Assembly: GCA_016186995.1 (NCBI GenBank)
Contig: JACPKQ010000004.1
Location: forward strand, 1-19,786
Length of the DNA: 19,786 bases
Direction of reading: 5' to 3'
Source: Deltaproteobacteria bacterium
Lineage (GTDB): Bacteria; Bdellovibrionota; JACOXK01
The notes under the pieces were generated by a model. The model worked only from the letters and a program-made list of their open reading frames with translations. It was not told the DNA's origin and searched no databases. The position numbers and the translations under genes were made by a program. Positions 7,361 to 14,858 of this stretch are shown in pieces. Every line of letters begins with the position of its first letter. Within the stretch, counting starts at the first letter, position 1.

Positions 7361-9964
7361 TTACGATGACATGAGTGCTGCGCGAGCAGCGGCCAATCTT
7401 GCAACAGGTACCCTGTAAGGCGAGCAACTGACATAATCAAGCCCATTTTCAAAACAAAATTGAATGGATGCTGGATCTCCGCCATGCTCCCCACAAATAC
7501 CTACTTTTAAAGTGGGGTTGGCGGCCCTTCCATTCTGAGTTGCCATTGTAATCAGCTTTCCAACACCCTCTTTATCTAAAGAAATAAAAGGGTTTTCTGG
7601 TAAAATATTTTTTTGGACATATTCAAATAAAAAACTTCCTGCATCATCCCTACTTAAACCAAAGGTTGTTTGGGTTAAGTCATTCGTTCCAAAAGAAAAG
7701 AAATCAGCCTTTTTGGCAATTTCATCTGCCGTAAGAGCGGCACGAGGAAGTTCAATCATAGTACCTACAAAATACTTAACAGAAACATTATTCTTTTTAA
7801 GAATATCGTCACAGATTGCTCGAATATCCTTTTCGATAAATTCATACTCTTTAACATGAGAAATAAGAGGAATCATAATTTCAGGCCTCACATAAAGTCC
7901 CTCATTTTTTTTAAGCTCACACACTGCCTCCATCAGAGCTTGAACCTGAACATGATAAATTTCTGGATAAGAAATCCCAAGTCGACAGCCTCTGTGCCCA
8001 AGCATAGGATTATATTCCTGTAATGAAGCAATTCTTCTTTTTACTTCTTCCTCTTCACAACCTAAATCCTTCGCGAGGTCTTTAATGCCTTTTTCATCAT
8101 GGGGTAAAAACTCATGCAAAGGAGGATCTAAAAGTCTTACTGTTACAGGAAGGGGTGCCATAGCCCTAAAAATCCCAAGAAAATCCTCTTTCTGATAGGG
8201 AAGGATTTTTTCCAAAGCTTTTTTTCTCTCACTTTGGGTTTTTGAAAGAATCATTTCTCTCACAGCCAAAATGCGGTGTTCATCAAAAAACATATGTTCT
8301 GTACGACATAACCCGATACCCTCTGCTCCAAATTCACGTGCCTTGTAAGCATCTTGAGGTGTGTCTGCATTGGCTCTTACTTTCATAGAACGAAAATGAT
8401 CTGCCCATGCCATTAAAGTTTTAAACTCTTCTCCGCTCTCTGCCTCAATGGTTGAAACTTTTCCTTCAAAAACATCCCCCGTCGAACCATCAATGGTTAA
8501 AATATCTCCTTCACGATAAATATTTTCTCCAACTTGGAGACTTTTCTTTTTTTCATCAACAATAAGTTCTCCACACCCTACTACACAAGGTTTGCCCATC
8601 CCTCGAGCTACGACAGCAGCATGACTCGTCATTCCCCCTAATGTTGTTAAAATGCCACAAGCTGCATTCATACCATGAATATCTTCAGCCGATGTTTCCC
8701 TTCGAACCAAGAGGCATTTTTTTCCTTCTTCTTTCAATACAAGAGCATCGTCAGGGTTAAAAACAATTTCTCCACTCACAGCCCCTGGGCTTGCAGGAAG
8801 TCCTCTTGCTATTTTTTTCTTTTTCGTCTTAGGATCTATTCGAGGGTGAAGCATCTGATCAATATGTTCTGGTTTCACTCTTAAAACAGCCGTTTTTTGA
8901 TCAATAATTCCTTCTTCAACCATATCCACAGCAATTTTTATTTGAGCTTGCGCAGATCGTTTCCCAGTACGTGTTTGAAGTAAAAAAAGTTCACCATTTT
9001 GGATGGTAAATTCAATATCTTGCATATCTTTATAATGACCTTCAAGACGACTTTGGAGTGAAAGAAACTTCTTATAACAAGCTTTGTGTTTTTCTTTCAT
9101 AACATGTAAAGAAAGAGGGGTTCTCAAGCCTGCAACAACATCTTCTCCTTGGGCATTTTCTAAGAATTCTCCAAATATTTCTTTTTCCCCAGTTGAAGGA
9201 TTTCTTGTGAAAGCAACCCCTGTTGCACTGTTTTCCCCTAAATTTCCAAATACCATGGCTTGAACAGTGCACGCTGTTCCTAATTTGGAGGGAATATTAT
9301 TAAGCTTTCGATAGGTTTCAGCCCGAGGTAAATTCCAAGAATCAAAAACAGCCCCGATGGCCTTCCACAACTGCTGATGAACGTCTTGTTCAAAATCTTT
9401 GCCTGTTTTTTCTCGAATCAAAGCTTTAAAACTTTGTACAGTCTGTTTTAAGCTGGTAGATGTTCCGGCCAAATTTTCAAAAAGTTTGGCTTCAATCCCT
9501 AAAACAACACTTCCGAACATTTGAAGAAACCGTCTATAACAATCATAAGCAAATCTTTCATTGTGAGAAGTTTCAACTAAACCCTCTACTGTTTCATCAT
9601 TCAGTCCTAAATTAAGAACTGTTTCCATCATACCTGGCATACTTGCTTCCGCCCCACTTCTTACAGAAAAAAGAAGTGGCATCTTCCTATCTCCAAAACG
9701 AAGATTTAAAAGCTTTTCAAGTTTTTTAATATTGTAAAGAACTTCTGTTTTTAAATTCTGAGATATTCTTTTATCTGAGTTAAGATAGTGTACACACTCA
9801 TTTGTTGTAATGGTAAACCCAGGAGGAACAGGAATACCAAGAAGTGTCATTTCGGAAAGATGAGCGCCCTTCCCACCAAGAATTTTGGTCATAGAGGCAG
9901 AACCTTCTGCATACCCATTACCAAAAAAATACACTTTTTTTGTTTTTAAAAGCTTTGGATCCAC
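7361..9964 (-). CDS. ppdK: Pyruvate, phosphate dikinase
   Basis: Interconverts pyruvate, ATP and phosphate with PEP, AMP and pyrophosphate; cytoplasmic, in gluconeogenic or glycolytic carbon flow. The 867 residues are normal for the family (about 870-880). The N-terminal nucleotide-binding part begins VYFFGNGYAEG and LGGKGAHLSEM. The phosphohistidine swivel domain has GGMTSHAAVVARGMGKPCVVGC with catalytic His448, and the conserved Thr two residues before it. The PEP/pyruvate barrel has GLCRTEHMFF, GTMIELPRAALTA, SFGTNDLTQTTFGLSRDD and GICGEHGGDPASI with its conserved Cys. The start is GTG at 9964, chosen because GGGAGG lies seven bases upstream and MDPKLLKTKKVYFFG fits the family's N-terminus. 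Family A repeats lie on both sides in opposite orientation, with the same end facing the gene. Upstream on the same strand is glyQS. Confidence 0.97.
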   Translation of the reverse strand: MDPKLLKTKKVYFFGNGYAEGSASMTKILGGKGAHLSEMTLLGIPVPPGFTITTNECVHYLNSDKRISQNLKTEVLYNIKKLEKLLNLRFGDRKMPLLFSVRSGAEASMPGMMETVLNLGLNDETVEGLVETSHNERFAYDCYRRFLQMFGSVVLGIEAKLFENLAGTSTSLKQTVQSFKALIREKTGKDFEQDVHQQLWKAIGAVFDSWNLPRAETYRKLNNIPSKLGTACTVQAMVFGNLGENSATGVAFTRNPSTGEKEIFGEFLENAQGEDVVAGLRTPLSLHVMKEKHKACYKKFLSLQSRLEGHYKDMQDIEFTIQNGELFLLQTRTGKRSAQAQIKIAVDMVEEGIIDQKTAVLRVKPEHIDQMLHPRIDPKTKKKKIARGLPASPGAVSGEIVFNPDDALVLKEEGKKCLLVRRETSAEDIHGMNAACGILTTLGGMTSHAAVVARGMGKPCVVGCGELIVDEKKKSLQVGENIYREGDILTIDGSTGDVFEGKVSTIEAESGEEFKTLMAWADHFRSMKVRANADTPQDAYKAREFGAEGIGLCRTEHMFFDEHRILAVREMILSKTQSERKKALEKILPYQKEDFLGIFRAMAPLPVTVRLLDPPLHEFLPHDEKGIKDLAKDLGCEEEEVKRRIASLQEYNPMLGHRGCRLGISYPEIYHVQVQALMEAVCELKKNEGLYVRPEIMIPLISHVKEYEFIEKDIRAICDDILKKNNVSVKYFVGTMIELPRAALTADEIAKKADFFSFGTNDLTQTTFGLSRDDAGSFLFEYVQKNILPENPFISLDKEGVGKLITMATQNGRAANPTLKVGICGEHGGDPASIQFCFENGLDYVSCSPYRVPVARLAAARAALMSS

Positions 9965-10013
9965 TCTGATACCTCCCTATCATCCTGAACCGAATCAAAC
10001 TTAGGTTCTTAAA

Positions 10014-10153
10014 ATGGTCACTATCTTCCGCTTCATGGCTCGCTGTGTTTGTCCCACGCGGACTCCTTGTCATCCCTCAAGAAGGCAGGGATCCAGTATT
10101 CATTTTTTTACAAACCGTGTGCTCCGCTTGACGCAGCACCTTAGAGTAACCAT
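10014..10153 (-). repeat. Family A structured repeat, copy 3 (inverted, chimeric centre)
   Basis: Read on the minus strand it has the family A left flank ATGTGAAAAAATGGTTACT and right end CGAGCCATGAAGCGGAAGATAGTGACCAT. The left part between differs, and the centre carries a different hairpin, ATCCCT-GCCTTCTTG-AGGGAT, in place of the AGTGC/GCACT one of copies 1, 2 and 4. The terminal arms are less perfectly paired (mismatches inside ATGGTYACT). It fills the 224-base glyQS-ppdK gap. The boundary motif reads AACTTAGGTTCTTAAAATGG at 9998-10017. Confidence 0.72.
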
Positions 10154-10188
10154 TTTTTCACATAAATTCGCATTATTTCCCTGATAAC

Positions 10189-11508
10189 TCATTTAAACTT
10201 ATCTTCGAAATAATTTTCTAACTGATCTATTGATATCCTATCTTGCTTCATGCTATCACGATCTCTGACGGTCACTTTTTTATCTTCTAAAGAATCAAAA
10301 TCAATCGTAACACAATAAGGAGTTCCTGCTTCATCTTGTCTTCGGTAGCGCTTTCCAATACTTCCCGCCACATCAAATTGAGAAAAATATTTTTTAGAAA
10401 ATCTATTTTTAATATTGTGTGTAAGATTCATAAGATCGTCCTTCTTCGACAAAGGAAAAAAGGCGATCTGAACTGGAGCAAACTGAGGCTTTATTTTAAG
10501 AACCACTCTTTTTTCGTCTTTCACTTCTTCTTCGTGATAGGCATCACAGAGTACTGCGAGTAAAGTTCGATTCAGCCCAACTGCTGTTTCAATGACATAA
10601 GGTATATATTTTTCTTTTGTATCGTCATCAAGATATTGAAGTTTTTTTCCGGAAAATTCTTCGTGTCTTGAAAGGTCATAATCTGTTCTATTATGAATTC
10701 CTTCAAGTTCACTCCATCCAAAAGGAAATTCATATTGAACATCAAAAGCCTGCTTCGCATAGTGAGCTAGTTGATCTTTTCCGTGCTCATAAAAGCGCAA
10801 CTTTTGAGGATGAATCCCCAAACTTTTGTGCCATTTTATCCTTTCTTCTTTCCAGTAATCAAACCACTTCATATCTTCTTTTGGATTTACAAAAAACTGC
10901 ATTTCCATTTGCTCAAATTCACGAGTTCTAAAAATAAAATTGCCTGGGGTAATTTCATTTCGAAAGGCTTTTCCAACTTGAGCAATACCAAAAGGGGTTT
11001 TCTTTCGCATGGTGGTTTGGACATTTAAAAAATTGACATAACTTCCTTGTGCTGTCTCGGGGCGCAAAAAAATGCGACTTGCCTCTGTTTCTACAGGCCC
11101 CATGTAAGTTTTAAACATGAGATTAAATGCTCTTGCTTCTGTCAACTCTCCTCCACACTCCCCTGGGTGTTTACTTGGTTTTTCAGGACAGCAGGCCTCA
11201 CTTAAAGCATCAGCACGAAATCGTGCCTTACATTTTTTGCAATCAATTAAAGGGTCTGTAAACCCTTCTACGTGCCCAGAGGCTTCCCACACCCGTGGGT
11301 GCATCAGAATACTGGCATCCACTCCCTCAATATCATCACGAAGGGTCATGGTATCCCACCAATATCGTTCAATATTTTTTTTAAGCTGTACTCCTAGTGG
11401 ACCATAATCCCAACAGGAATTAAGACCACCATAGATTTCACTACTTTGGAAGATAAACCCACGTCTTTTGCAAAGGGAAACAAGGGTTTTCATATCAAGG
11501 AGGGACAT
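10189..11508 (-). CDS. glyQS: Glycyl-tRNA synthetase, single-chain class II type
   Basis: Charges tRNA-Gly with glycine. At 439 residues this is the homodimeric class II enzyme related to archaeal and eukaryotic GlyRS, not the alpha/beta GlyQ + GlyS type of most proteobacteria. N-terminal [19 protein letters not shown] and DYGPLGV match the family. A Cys-rich insertion has Cys90, Cys93, Cys107 and Cys118 as likely zinc ligands. Motif 2 region [14 protein letters not shown] (147-160) is followed by [30 protein letters not shown] given here only as [10 protein letters not shown] and REFEQME. Motif 3 is [14 protein letters not shown] near 310, then a C-terminal anticodon-binding domain from about 345. 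The start is uncertain: neither ATG 11508 nor ATG 11493 has a good ribosome binding site. It lies upstream of ppdK on the same strand. Confidence 0.96.
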   Translation of the reverse strand: MSLLDMKTLVSLCKRRGFIFQSSEIYGGLNSCWDYGPLGVQLKKNIERYWWDTMTLRDDIEGVDASILMHPRVWEASGHVEGFTDPLIDCKKCKARFRADALSEACCPEKPSKHPGECGGELTEARAFNLMFKTYMGPVETEASRIFLRPETAQGSYVNFLNVQTTMRKKTPFGIAQVGKAFRNEITPGNFIFRTREFEQMEMQFFVNPKEDMKWFDYWKEERIKWHKSLGIHPQKLRFYEHGKDQLAHYAKQAFDVQYEFPFGWSELEGIHNRTDYDLSRHEEFSGKKLQYLDDDTKEKYIPYVIETAVGLNRTLLAVLCDAYHEEEVKDEKRVVLKIKPQFAPVQIAFFPLSKKDDLMNLTHNIKNRFSKKYFSQFDVAGSIGKRYRRQDEAGTPYCVTIDFDSLEDKKVTVRDRDSMKQDRISIDQLENYFEDKFK

Positions 11509-11571
11509 GCAAAATTCGTATCACGAGGCCCCTCTGTTTTCAACAGTTCTTGAAATAGTCTGTGGCACAGG

Positions 11572-11738
11572 AAAAGATAAGGGGAGTACTTCCCTCGGGT
11601 ACGGCACCAACCCTGATTCATATCTTCACTGGTATCTTTATTCCAGCCCGCGTCAAATTCCCCTGCGAGGAATTTGCGCTTAACCTCAGCCTCGCTCTTT
11701 TTTACTTCGTAAAAAAGCCATGCCCGCTCGGCTTCCGA
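11572..11738. repeat. Family B-related repeat, left end plus two hairpins
   Basis: Bases 11572-11629 repeat the left-end fragment at 3171-3227. Then comes hairpin 1 at 11650-11679: GCG, bulged T, CAAATTCC, loop CCTGCGA, GGAATTTG, CGC. It corresponds to 3261-3290 in layout, bulge and loop, but most of the stem has different bases that still pair. Hairpin 2 at about 11688-11733 has an outer AGCC/GGCT and inner CTTTTTTAC ttc GTAAAAAAG, followed by TTCCGA as in the first locus. The right terminal inverted repeat of family B is missing here. Confidence 0.7.
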
Positions 11739-11810
11739 ATGACTTACATAAAGACACCAGTTTCAGATATTCATTAATCTTTAATCCATTATTCGTAGCC
11801 ATGTGAAAAA

Positions 11811-11962
11811 ATGGTTACTGTCTGGAGCGGAAGTAAAGCGCAGCCCACGGTTTGTAAATATTCAAAACTTTGCATCCCGGACAGTGCTTTAGCACTTACG
11901 GGATCAAGCGGAGTTAGTGTTGGATAACTACAGCGAGCCATGAAGCGGAAGATAGTAATCAT
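11811..11962 (+). repeat. Family A structured repeat, copy 4
   Basis: Left arm ATGGTTACTGTCT (11811-11823), right arm AGATAGTAATCAT (11950-11962), differing from perfect pairing only by two G.T positions. Central hairpin ATCCCG-gac-AGTGC-TTTA-GCACT-tac-GGGAT. The upstream flank (CCAGTTTCAGATATTCATTA to CATGTGAAAAA) is shared with copy 1, so the relative order of B-type and A-type parts is the same at the two loci. The 3' flank TTTTAAGAATTTAAGTATCG is the boundary motif. Confidence 0.8.
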
Positions 11963-11982
11963 TTTAAGAATTTAAGTATCGA

Positions 11983-12053
11983 AAAATGATCACTGTGCCT
12001 GAGAAATATACTAGGTAACTTTATGTAAATTAGCCATTTCAAGAACGTAGAGT
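11983..12053. repeat. Possible degenerate family A relic
   Basis: AAAAATGATCACTGTGCC near 11984 resembles a family A left arm (ATGGTCAGTGTCT in copy 2), and CCATTTCAAGAACGTAGAGT at 12034-12053 resembles the right boundary motif. The centre is lost, leaving about 70 bases. This may be a deletion derivative. Confidence 0.35.
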
Positions 12054-12102
12054 ACGAGGAATAGTTGCGAAGAATGTTTTAATACAATAAAGTAACAACG
12101 CT

Positions 12103-12651
12103 ATGAACAAAGCCGTTTTCCTAGATAGAGATGGAACTATTAATAAAGAGGTATCTTATCTTAACTCGATAGACCAAATAGCAATCCCTCAAAACAGTAT
12201 TAAAGCTCTTCAACTGCTTCAAAAAGACGGGTTTAAACTTATAGTTACAACAAATCAATCAGGTATTGCTCGAGGTTTTTTAACTGAACAAACGCTCCAC
12301 AATATTCACAAATACTTTGACATTCTATTTTCATCACACAACATAAAAATAGACGATTACTTTTACTGCCCTCATCTTCCAGAAGAAAACTGCCTTTGCA
12401 GAAAACCCAAAACAAAAATGATAGAAGAAGCACTCAAAAAATACAATATTGATAAATCACGATCTTTTTTTATTGGAGATAAAATGGTGGATGTCGAATG
12501 TGGATACAATGCCGGGATAAAAACAATTCTTGTTCTTACAGGCTATGGACAAAGTTTTAAAAAAGAAGCCCAAAAAAAAGTTTCATTCATAGCAGAAGAT
12601 CTTTACGCCGCCGCCTCGTGGATTATGAGTAAACCTTCTCAATCTCTTTAA
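12103..12651 (+). CDS. gmhB: GmhB-like HAD phosphatase (heptose 1,7-bisphosphate 7-phosphatase)
   Basis: HAD-IIIA phosphatase of 182 residues that removes the 7-phosphate from glycero-manno-heptose 1,7-bisphosphate during ADP-heptose synthesis for the LPS inner core. Seen: HAD motif I FLDRDGTINKE with nucleophile Asp8 and acid/base Asp10, motif II TTNQSGIARG, the zinc loop CPHLPEENCLCRKPK with Cys89, His91, Cys97 and Cys99, and motif III/IV FIGDKMVDVECG with Asp126 and Asp130. The zinc loop is typical of GmhB but also of the histidinol-phosphatase half of HisB. A stand-alone protein with no his genes nearby favours GmhB. No other heptose gene is in the window. It stands between glyQS and recO on the opposite strand to both, and its last 29 bases overlap the end of recO. 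No strong ribosome binding site. Confidence 0.85.
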   Translation: MNKAVFLDRDGTINKEVSYLNSIDQIAIPQNSIKALQLLQKDGFKLIVTTNQSGIARGFLTEQTLHNIHKYFDILFSSHNIKIDDYFYCPHLPEENCLCRKPKTKMIEEALKKYNIDKSRSFFIGDKMVDVECGYNAGIKTILVLTGYGQSFKKEAQKKVSFIAEDLYAAASWIMSKPSQSL

Positions 12652-13369
12652 TATATCTCACTGATTTAAAATCATATCCGTGCTGAAAAGAAAAATAAGA
12701 GTGTAAAAAATCTTGAAGTTTCAAATTCTCTGGATCTTTTAATTTTTCTATTTCAACAGGCTCATTCCTTAAAAAATCAAAAACAGATTTTTCTAAACGC
12801 CAGTCTATTTTTTTGCCTTGTGAACATGAAAAACAATAAAGCCCACCTTGTATAAAAGATAAATCATAGTATTCCTGAAAAGATATTTTCTTCTGACATC
12901 CTAGACACGATTCTAATAAAGGGAATAAGCCTATTTTTTTTAAAAGGAATATTTCAAAAAAACGAATATATTTTTTGAAACCAAGTTCTGTATTTAACCG
13001 TCCCAACACATTTTTAAAAACATTAAAAAGAGAAGGATCCCCTTCTCTTTCAGGTGTCATTTTCATAATGAGTTCACACAAATATCCCGCATAAGCACAT
13101 CTTAAAGGTGAGCTTTTCATAGATTCAAAGTTTTCGATAAGCTCAACATGTTTGAAGAAAAAAAGCGATGTGCGTTTTTTTTCTTCAAAGTAAAGGTTTA
13201 CCAAAGAAAAATAATCCAAACGTCCACCAAATCTTTTACGACTGTGTTGTGCCGCTTTTGCCATTCCTGTGACTCTTCCTTTTTTTTCAGAATAAACAGT
13301 GACAATCTTATCAAGCTCTCCATAAGGTCTAAAATTGAGTACAACCGCTTGAGATGATTCTAGTGACAT
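12623..13369 (-). CDS. recO: DNA repair protein RecO
   Basis: Recombination mediator that loads RecA onto SSB-coated single strands with RecR and anneals DNA in the RecF pathway. The 248 residues are normal. The N-terminal OB-fold (about 1-80) has the typical opening QAVVLNFRPYGELDKIVTVYSEKKG, written here in part as VVLNFRPYGELDKIV, and the basic GMAKAAQHSRKRFGG. The helical domain carries a zinc-finger set CLGC (Cys155, Cys158) and CFSC (Cys179, Cys182). Its ATG is one base after the mgtE stop, with no good ribosome binding site of its own, so it is probably translationally coupled to mgtE. Its 3' end overlaps the convergent GmhB-like gene. Confidence 0.93.
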   Translation of the reverse strand: MSLESSQAVVLNFRPYGELDKIVTVYSEKKGRVTGMAKAAQHSRKRFGGRLDYFSLVNLYFEEKKRTSLFFFKHVELIENFESMKSSPLRCAYAGYLCELIMKMTPEREGDPSLFNVFKNVLGRLNTELGFKKYIRFFEIFLLKKIGLFPLLESCLGCQKKISFQEYYDLSFIQGGLYCFSCSQGKKIDWRLEKSVFDFLRNEPVEIEKLKDPENLKLQDFLHSYFSFQHGYDFKSVRYIKEIEKVYS

Positions 13370-13370
13370 A

Positions 13371-14735
13371 TTAAATATGTAAAAATAAATGAACTAAATT
13401 AAAAAAGATGAGAGTGCTTACAACATCAATAGCTGTTGTAATAAAAGGCCCTGTTGCTAAAGCAGGATCAAATTGAAACTTTTTAAAAATAATAGGGAGA
13501 AAAGCTCCTAAAACAGCTGCTATTGTCATCACTAAAAAAAGGGATGTACCCACAACAATACCTAGACGAGGATGCTCTCCTGAAATCAGCTGCACACCAA
13601 AACCCAAAACAACTCCGTAAAGAAGTGCAAGCACACCCCCTACTTTTAACTCTTTAAAAAGGACTTTCCACAGCTGATCAAGAACAACACGACCTGTTGC
13701 AAGCCCCCGCACAATAACAGCAGAGGTTTGTGTTCCTACATTCCCTCCCATACCTAAAATAATAGGAATAAATCCAGAAAGTACCGCCATTTTGCCTATA
13801 GTTGATTGAAATTTACCAATAATAGAAAGTGCAACAAGTCCACTTAAGAATGAAGCCAGAAGCCATGGAAAACGTGCACGAACACTTTTTAAACTTGAAA
13901 GATCTAAAACATCCACATTCCCCACAGAAGCCATTTTTAAAATGTCTTCTGTGGCTTCTTCTCTCATAACATCGATCACGTCATCAACTGTTACAATACC
14001 CACTAGTTTATTGTTCTCATCGACAACGGGAACAGCTAAAATATTATATTGGCTGACCAACTTTGCAACTTCTTCTTGGTCTTCATGAGTAGTCACACGA
14101 ATCACATCAGTACTCATAATCTCACTCAGCTTTTTTTGAGGTTTGACTGTGAGAAGTTGTCTTAAAGAAATAACACCCACAAGTTGCCCAATACTATTTA
14201 CAACATAAATATAGAAAACCATCTCTTGCTCGCTCGACTCTTCTTGTAACTTTTGAATAGCTTCACCTACTGTCATATTCTCATCGAGTGCAAAAAACTG
14301 AGGGTCCATGATACCCCCAGCAGAATCTTCTTCATATTGGAGAAGATCTTCAACCTCTTCAGACTGTGCTGCTTCCATGAGTTTCAGAATTTCTGAAGAC
14401 ATGGGTTCTGGTAAAAGAGTTAAAATATCAGCTACATCATCTGAGCTCATCTCTTTAAAAATTCTGCATACTTTTTCTGTCTCAAGCCCTTCTAAAACAA
14501 GAGGAATATCCCCTTCTTCCATCTCACTTAAAACATCAGCTTGAATGTGAGAAGATTTTATAAATGAAAAAACAGCTTGCTTTTCTTTAGGATCTAAATG
14601 GTGAAGCATCAATGCGACATCTGAAGCATGAGTCTTATCGATAAGATTTTTAAGATGTGGTACAGCCTGACGTCTTAAAAGTTTTTTCGACGTTTCAACT
14701 AAAAGTTTTATTTTCTCAGCTTGAGCTAATTGCAT
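13371..14735 (-). CDS. mgtE: Magnesium transporter MgtE
   Basis: Mg2+-gated Mg2+ channel/transporter of the inner membrane. The 454 residues match the family (about 450). The N domain (about 1-130) is a helical repeat superdomain with MLHHLDPKEKQAVF and LTLLPEPMSSEIL. A pair of CBS domains follows (about 140-260, e.g. VVNSIGQLVGVISLRQLL and VVDENNKLVGIVTVDDVIDV). The membrane domain (about 285-454) has the conserved GMGGNVGTQTSAVIVRGLATG and, in the last helix, Asp437 in TTAIDVVSTLIFF, corresponding to the pore aspartate of the family. A TAGAG-like ribosome binding site precedes the ATG. No Mg2+-sensing leader (M-box) can be recognised upstream; that region is a palindromic repeat. Confidence 0.96.
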   Translation of the reverse strand: MQLAQAEKIKLLVETSKKLLRRQAVPHLKNLIDKTHASDVALMLHHLDPKEKQAVFSFIKSSHIQADVLSEMEEGDIPLVLEGLETEKVCRIFKEMSSDDVADILTLLPEPMSSEILKLMEAAQSEEVEDLLQYEEDSAGGIMDPQFFALDENMTVGEAIQKLQEESSEQEMVFYIYVVNSIGQLVGVISLRQLLTVKPQKKLSEIMSTDVIRVTTHEDQEEVAKLVSQYNILAVPVVDENNKLVGIVTVDDVIDVMREEATEDILKMASVGNVDVLDLSSLKSVRARFPWLLASFLSGLVALSIIGKFQSTIGKMAVLSGFIPIILGMGGNVGTQTSAVIVRGLATGRVVLDQLWKVLFKELKVGGVLALLYGVVLGFGVQLISGEHPRLGIVVGTSLFLVMTIAAVLGAFLPIIFKKFQFDPALATGPFITTAIDVVSTLIFFNLVHLFLHI

Positions 14736-14759
14736 AAAGACACTCTAAAAACTTCTTTC

Positions 14760-14858
14760 GTCATCGCGAGGGTTCTCAAAAGAACCCGTGGCGATCTTCT
14801 CAAAATTTTTTATAAATTTTGAGAGATTGCTTCCTCACTTTCAGTTCCTCGCAATGAC
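14760..14858. repeat. GTCATTGCGAGG-type palindromic repeat with internal hairpins
   Basis: Outer arms GTCATCGCGAGG (14760-14771) and CCTCGCAATGAC (14847-14858) pair at 11 of 12. Inside are GGTTCT CAAA AGAACC (14771-14786) and a perfect 11-bp stem TCTCAAAATTT / AAATTTTGAGA (14798-14808 / 14814-14824). The right half runs into the 3' end of the UPF0104-like gene; the left half is in the mgtE leader. No U-run follows the stems, so it is not a classical terminator. Confidence 0.72.

Larger units (their letters stand above)
11509..12102. other. Gene-free interval with composite B-A repeat locus
   Basis: 594 bases between the divergent starts of glyQS and the GmhB-like gene. It holds a family B left-end fragment, two hairpins, family A copy 4 and a degenerate tail. 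Short reading frames across it (11468-11777) follow the repeats and have no recognisable protein content. A weak promoter for the plus-strand gene may lie at 12065-12093 (TTGCGA, 17 bases, TAAAGT, or alternatively TACAAT at 12083-12088). Confidence 0.7.

Noticed and set aside
10617-11407. Antisense frames of 85-104 residues opposite glyQS
   Set aside because: glyQS is intact with all class II motifs in its own frame; these are frame shadows without starts or motifs.
11572-11738. Integron attC-like site, because of stem-variable hairpins between genes
   Set aside because: No attC core-site consensus, no integrase gene, and the neighbouring genes are chromosomal housekeeping genes with mixed strands.
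11468-11777. Two overlapping 71-residue plus-strand frames upstream of gmhB
   Set aside because: They start inside or next to glyQS and follow the composite repeat; no protein motif, and frames break where the repeat changes.
14736-14810. Mg2+ riboswitch upstream of mgtE
   Set aside because: The leader is short and occupied by the GTCATTGCGAGG palindrome; none of the conserved layout of the M-box could be seen.
14798-14824. Intrinsic terminator of the UPF0104-like gene
   Set aside because: The 11-bp stem is strong but AT-rich and contains the stop codon in its loop; no U-run follows on the minus strand, and it is part of a dispersed repeat.
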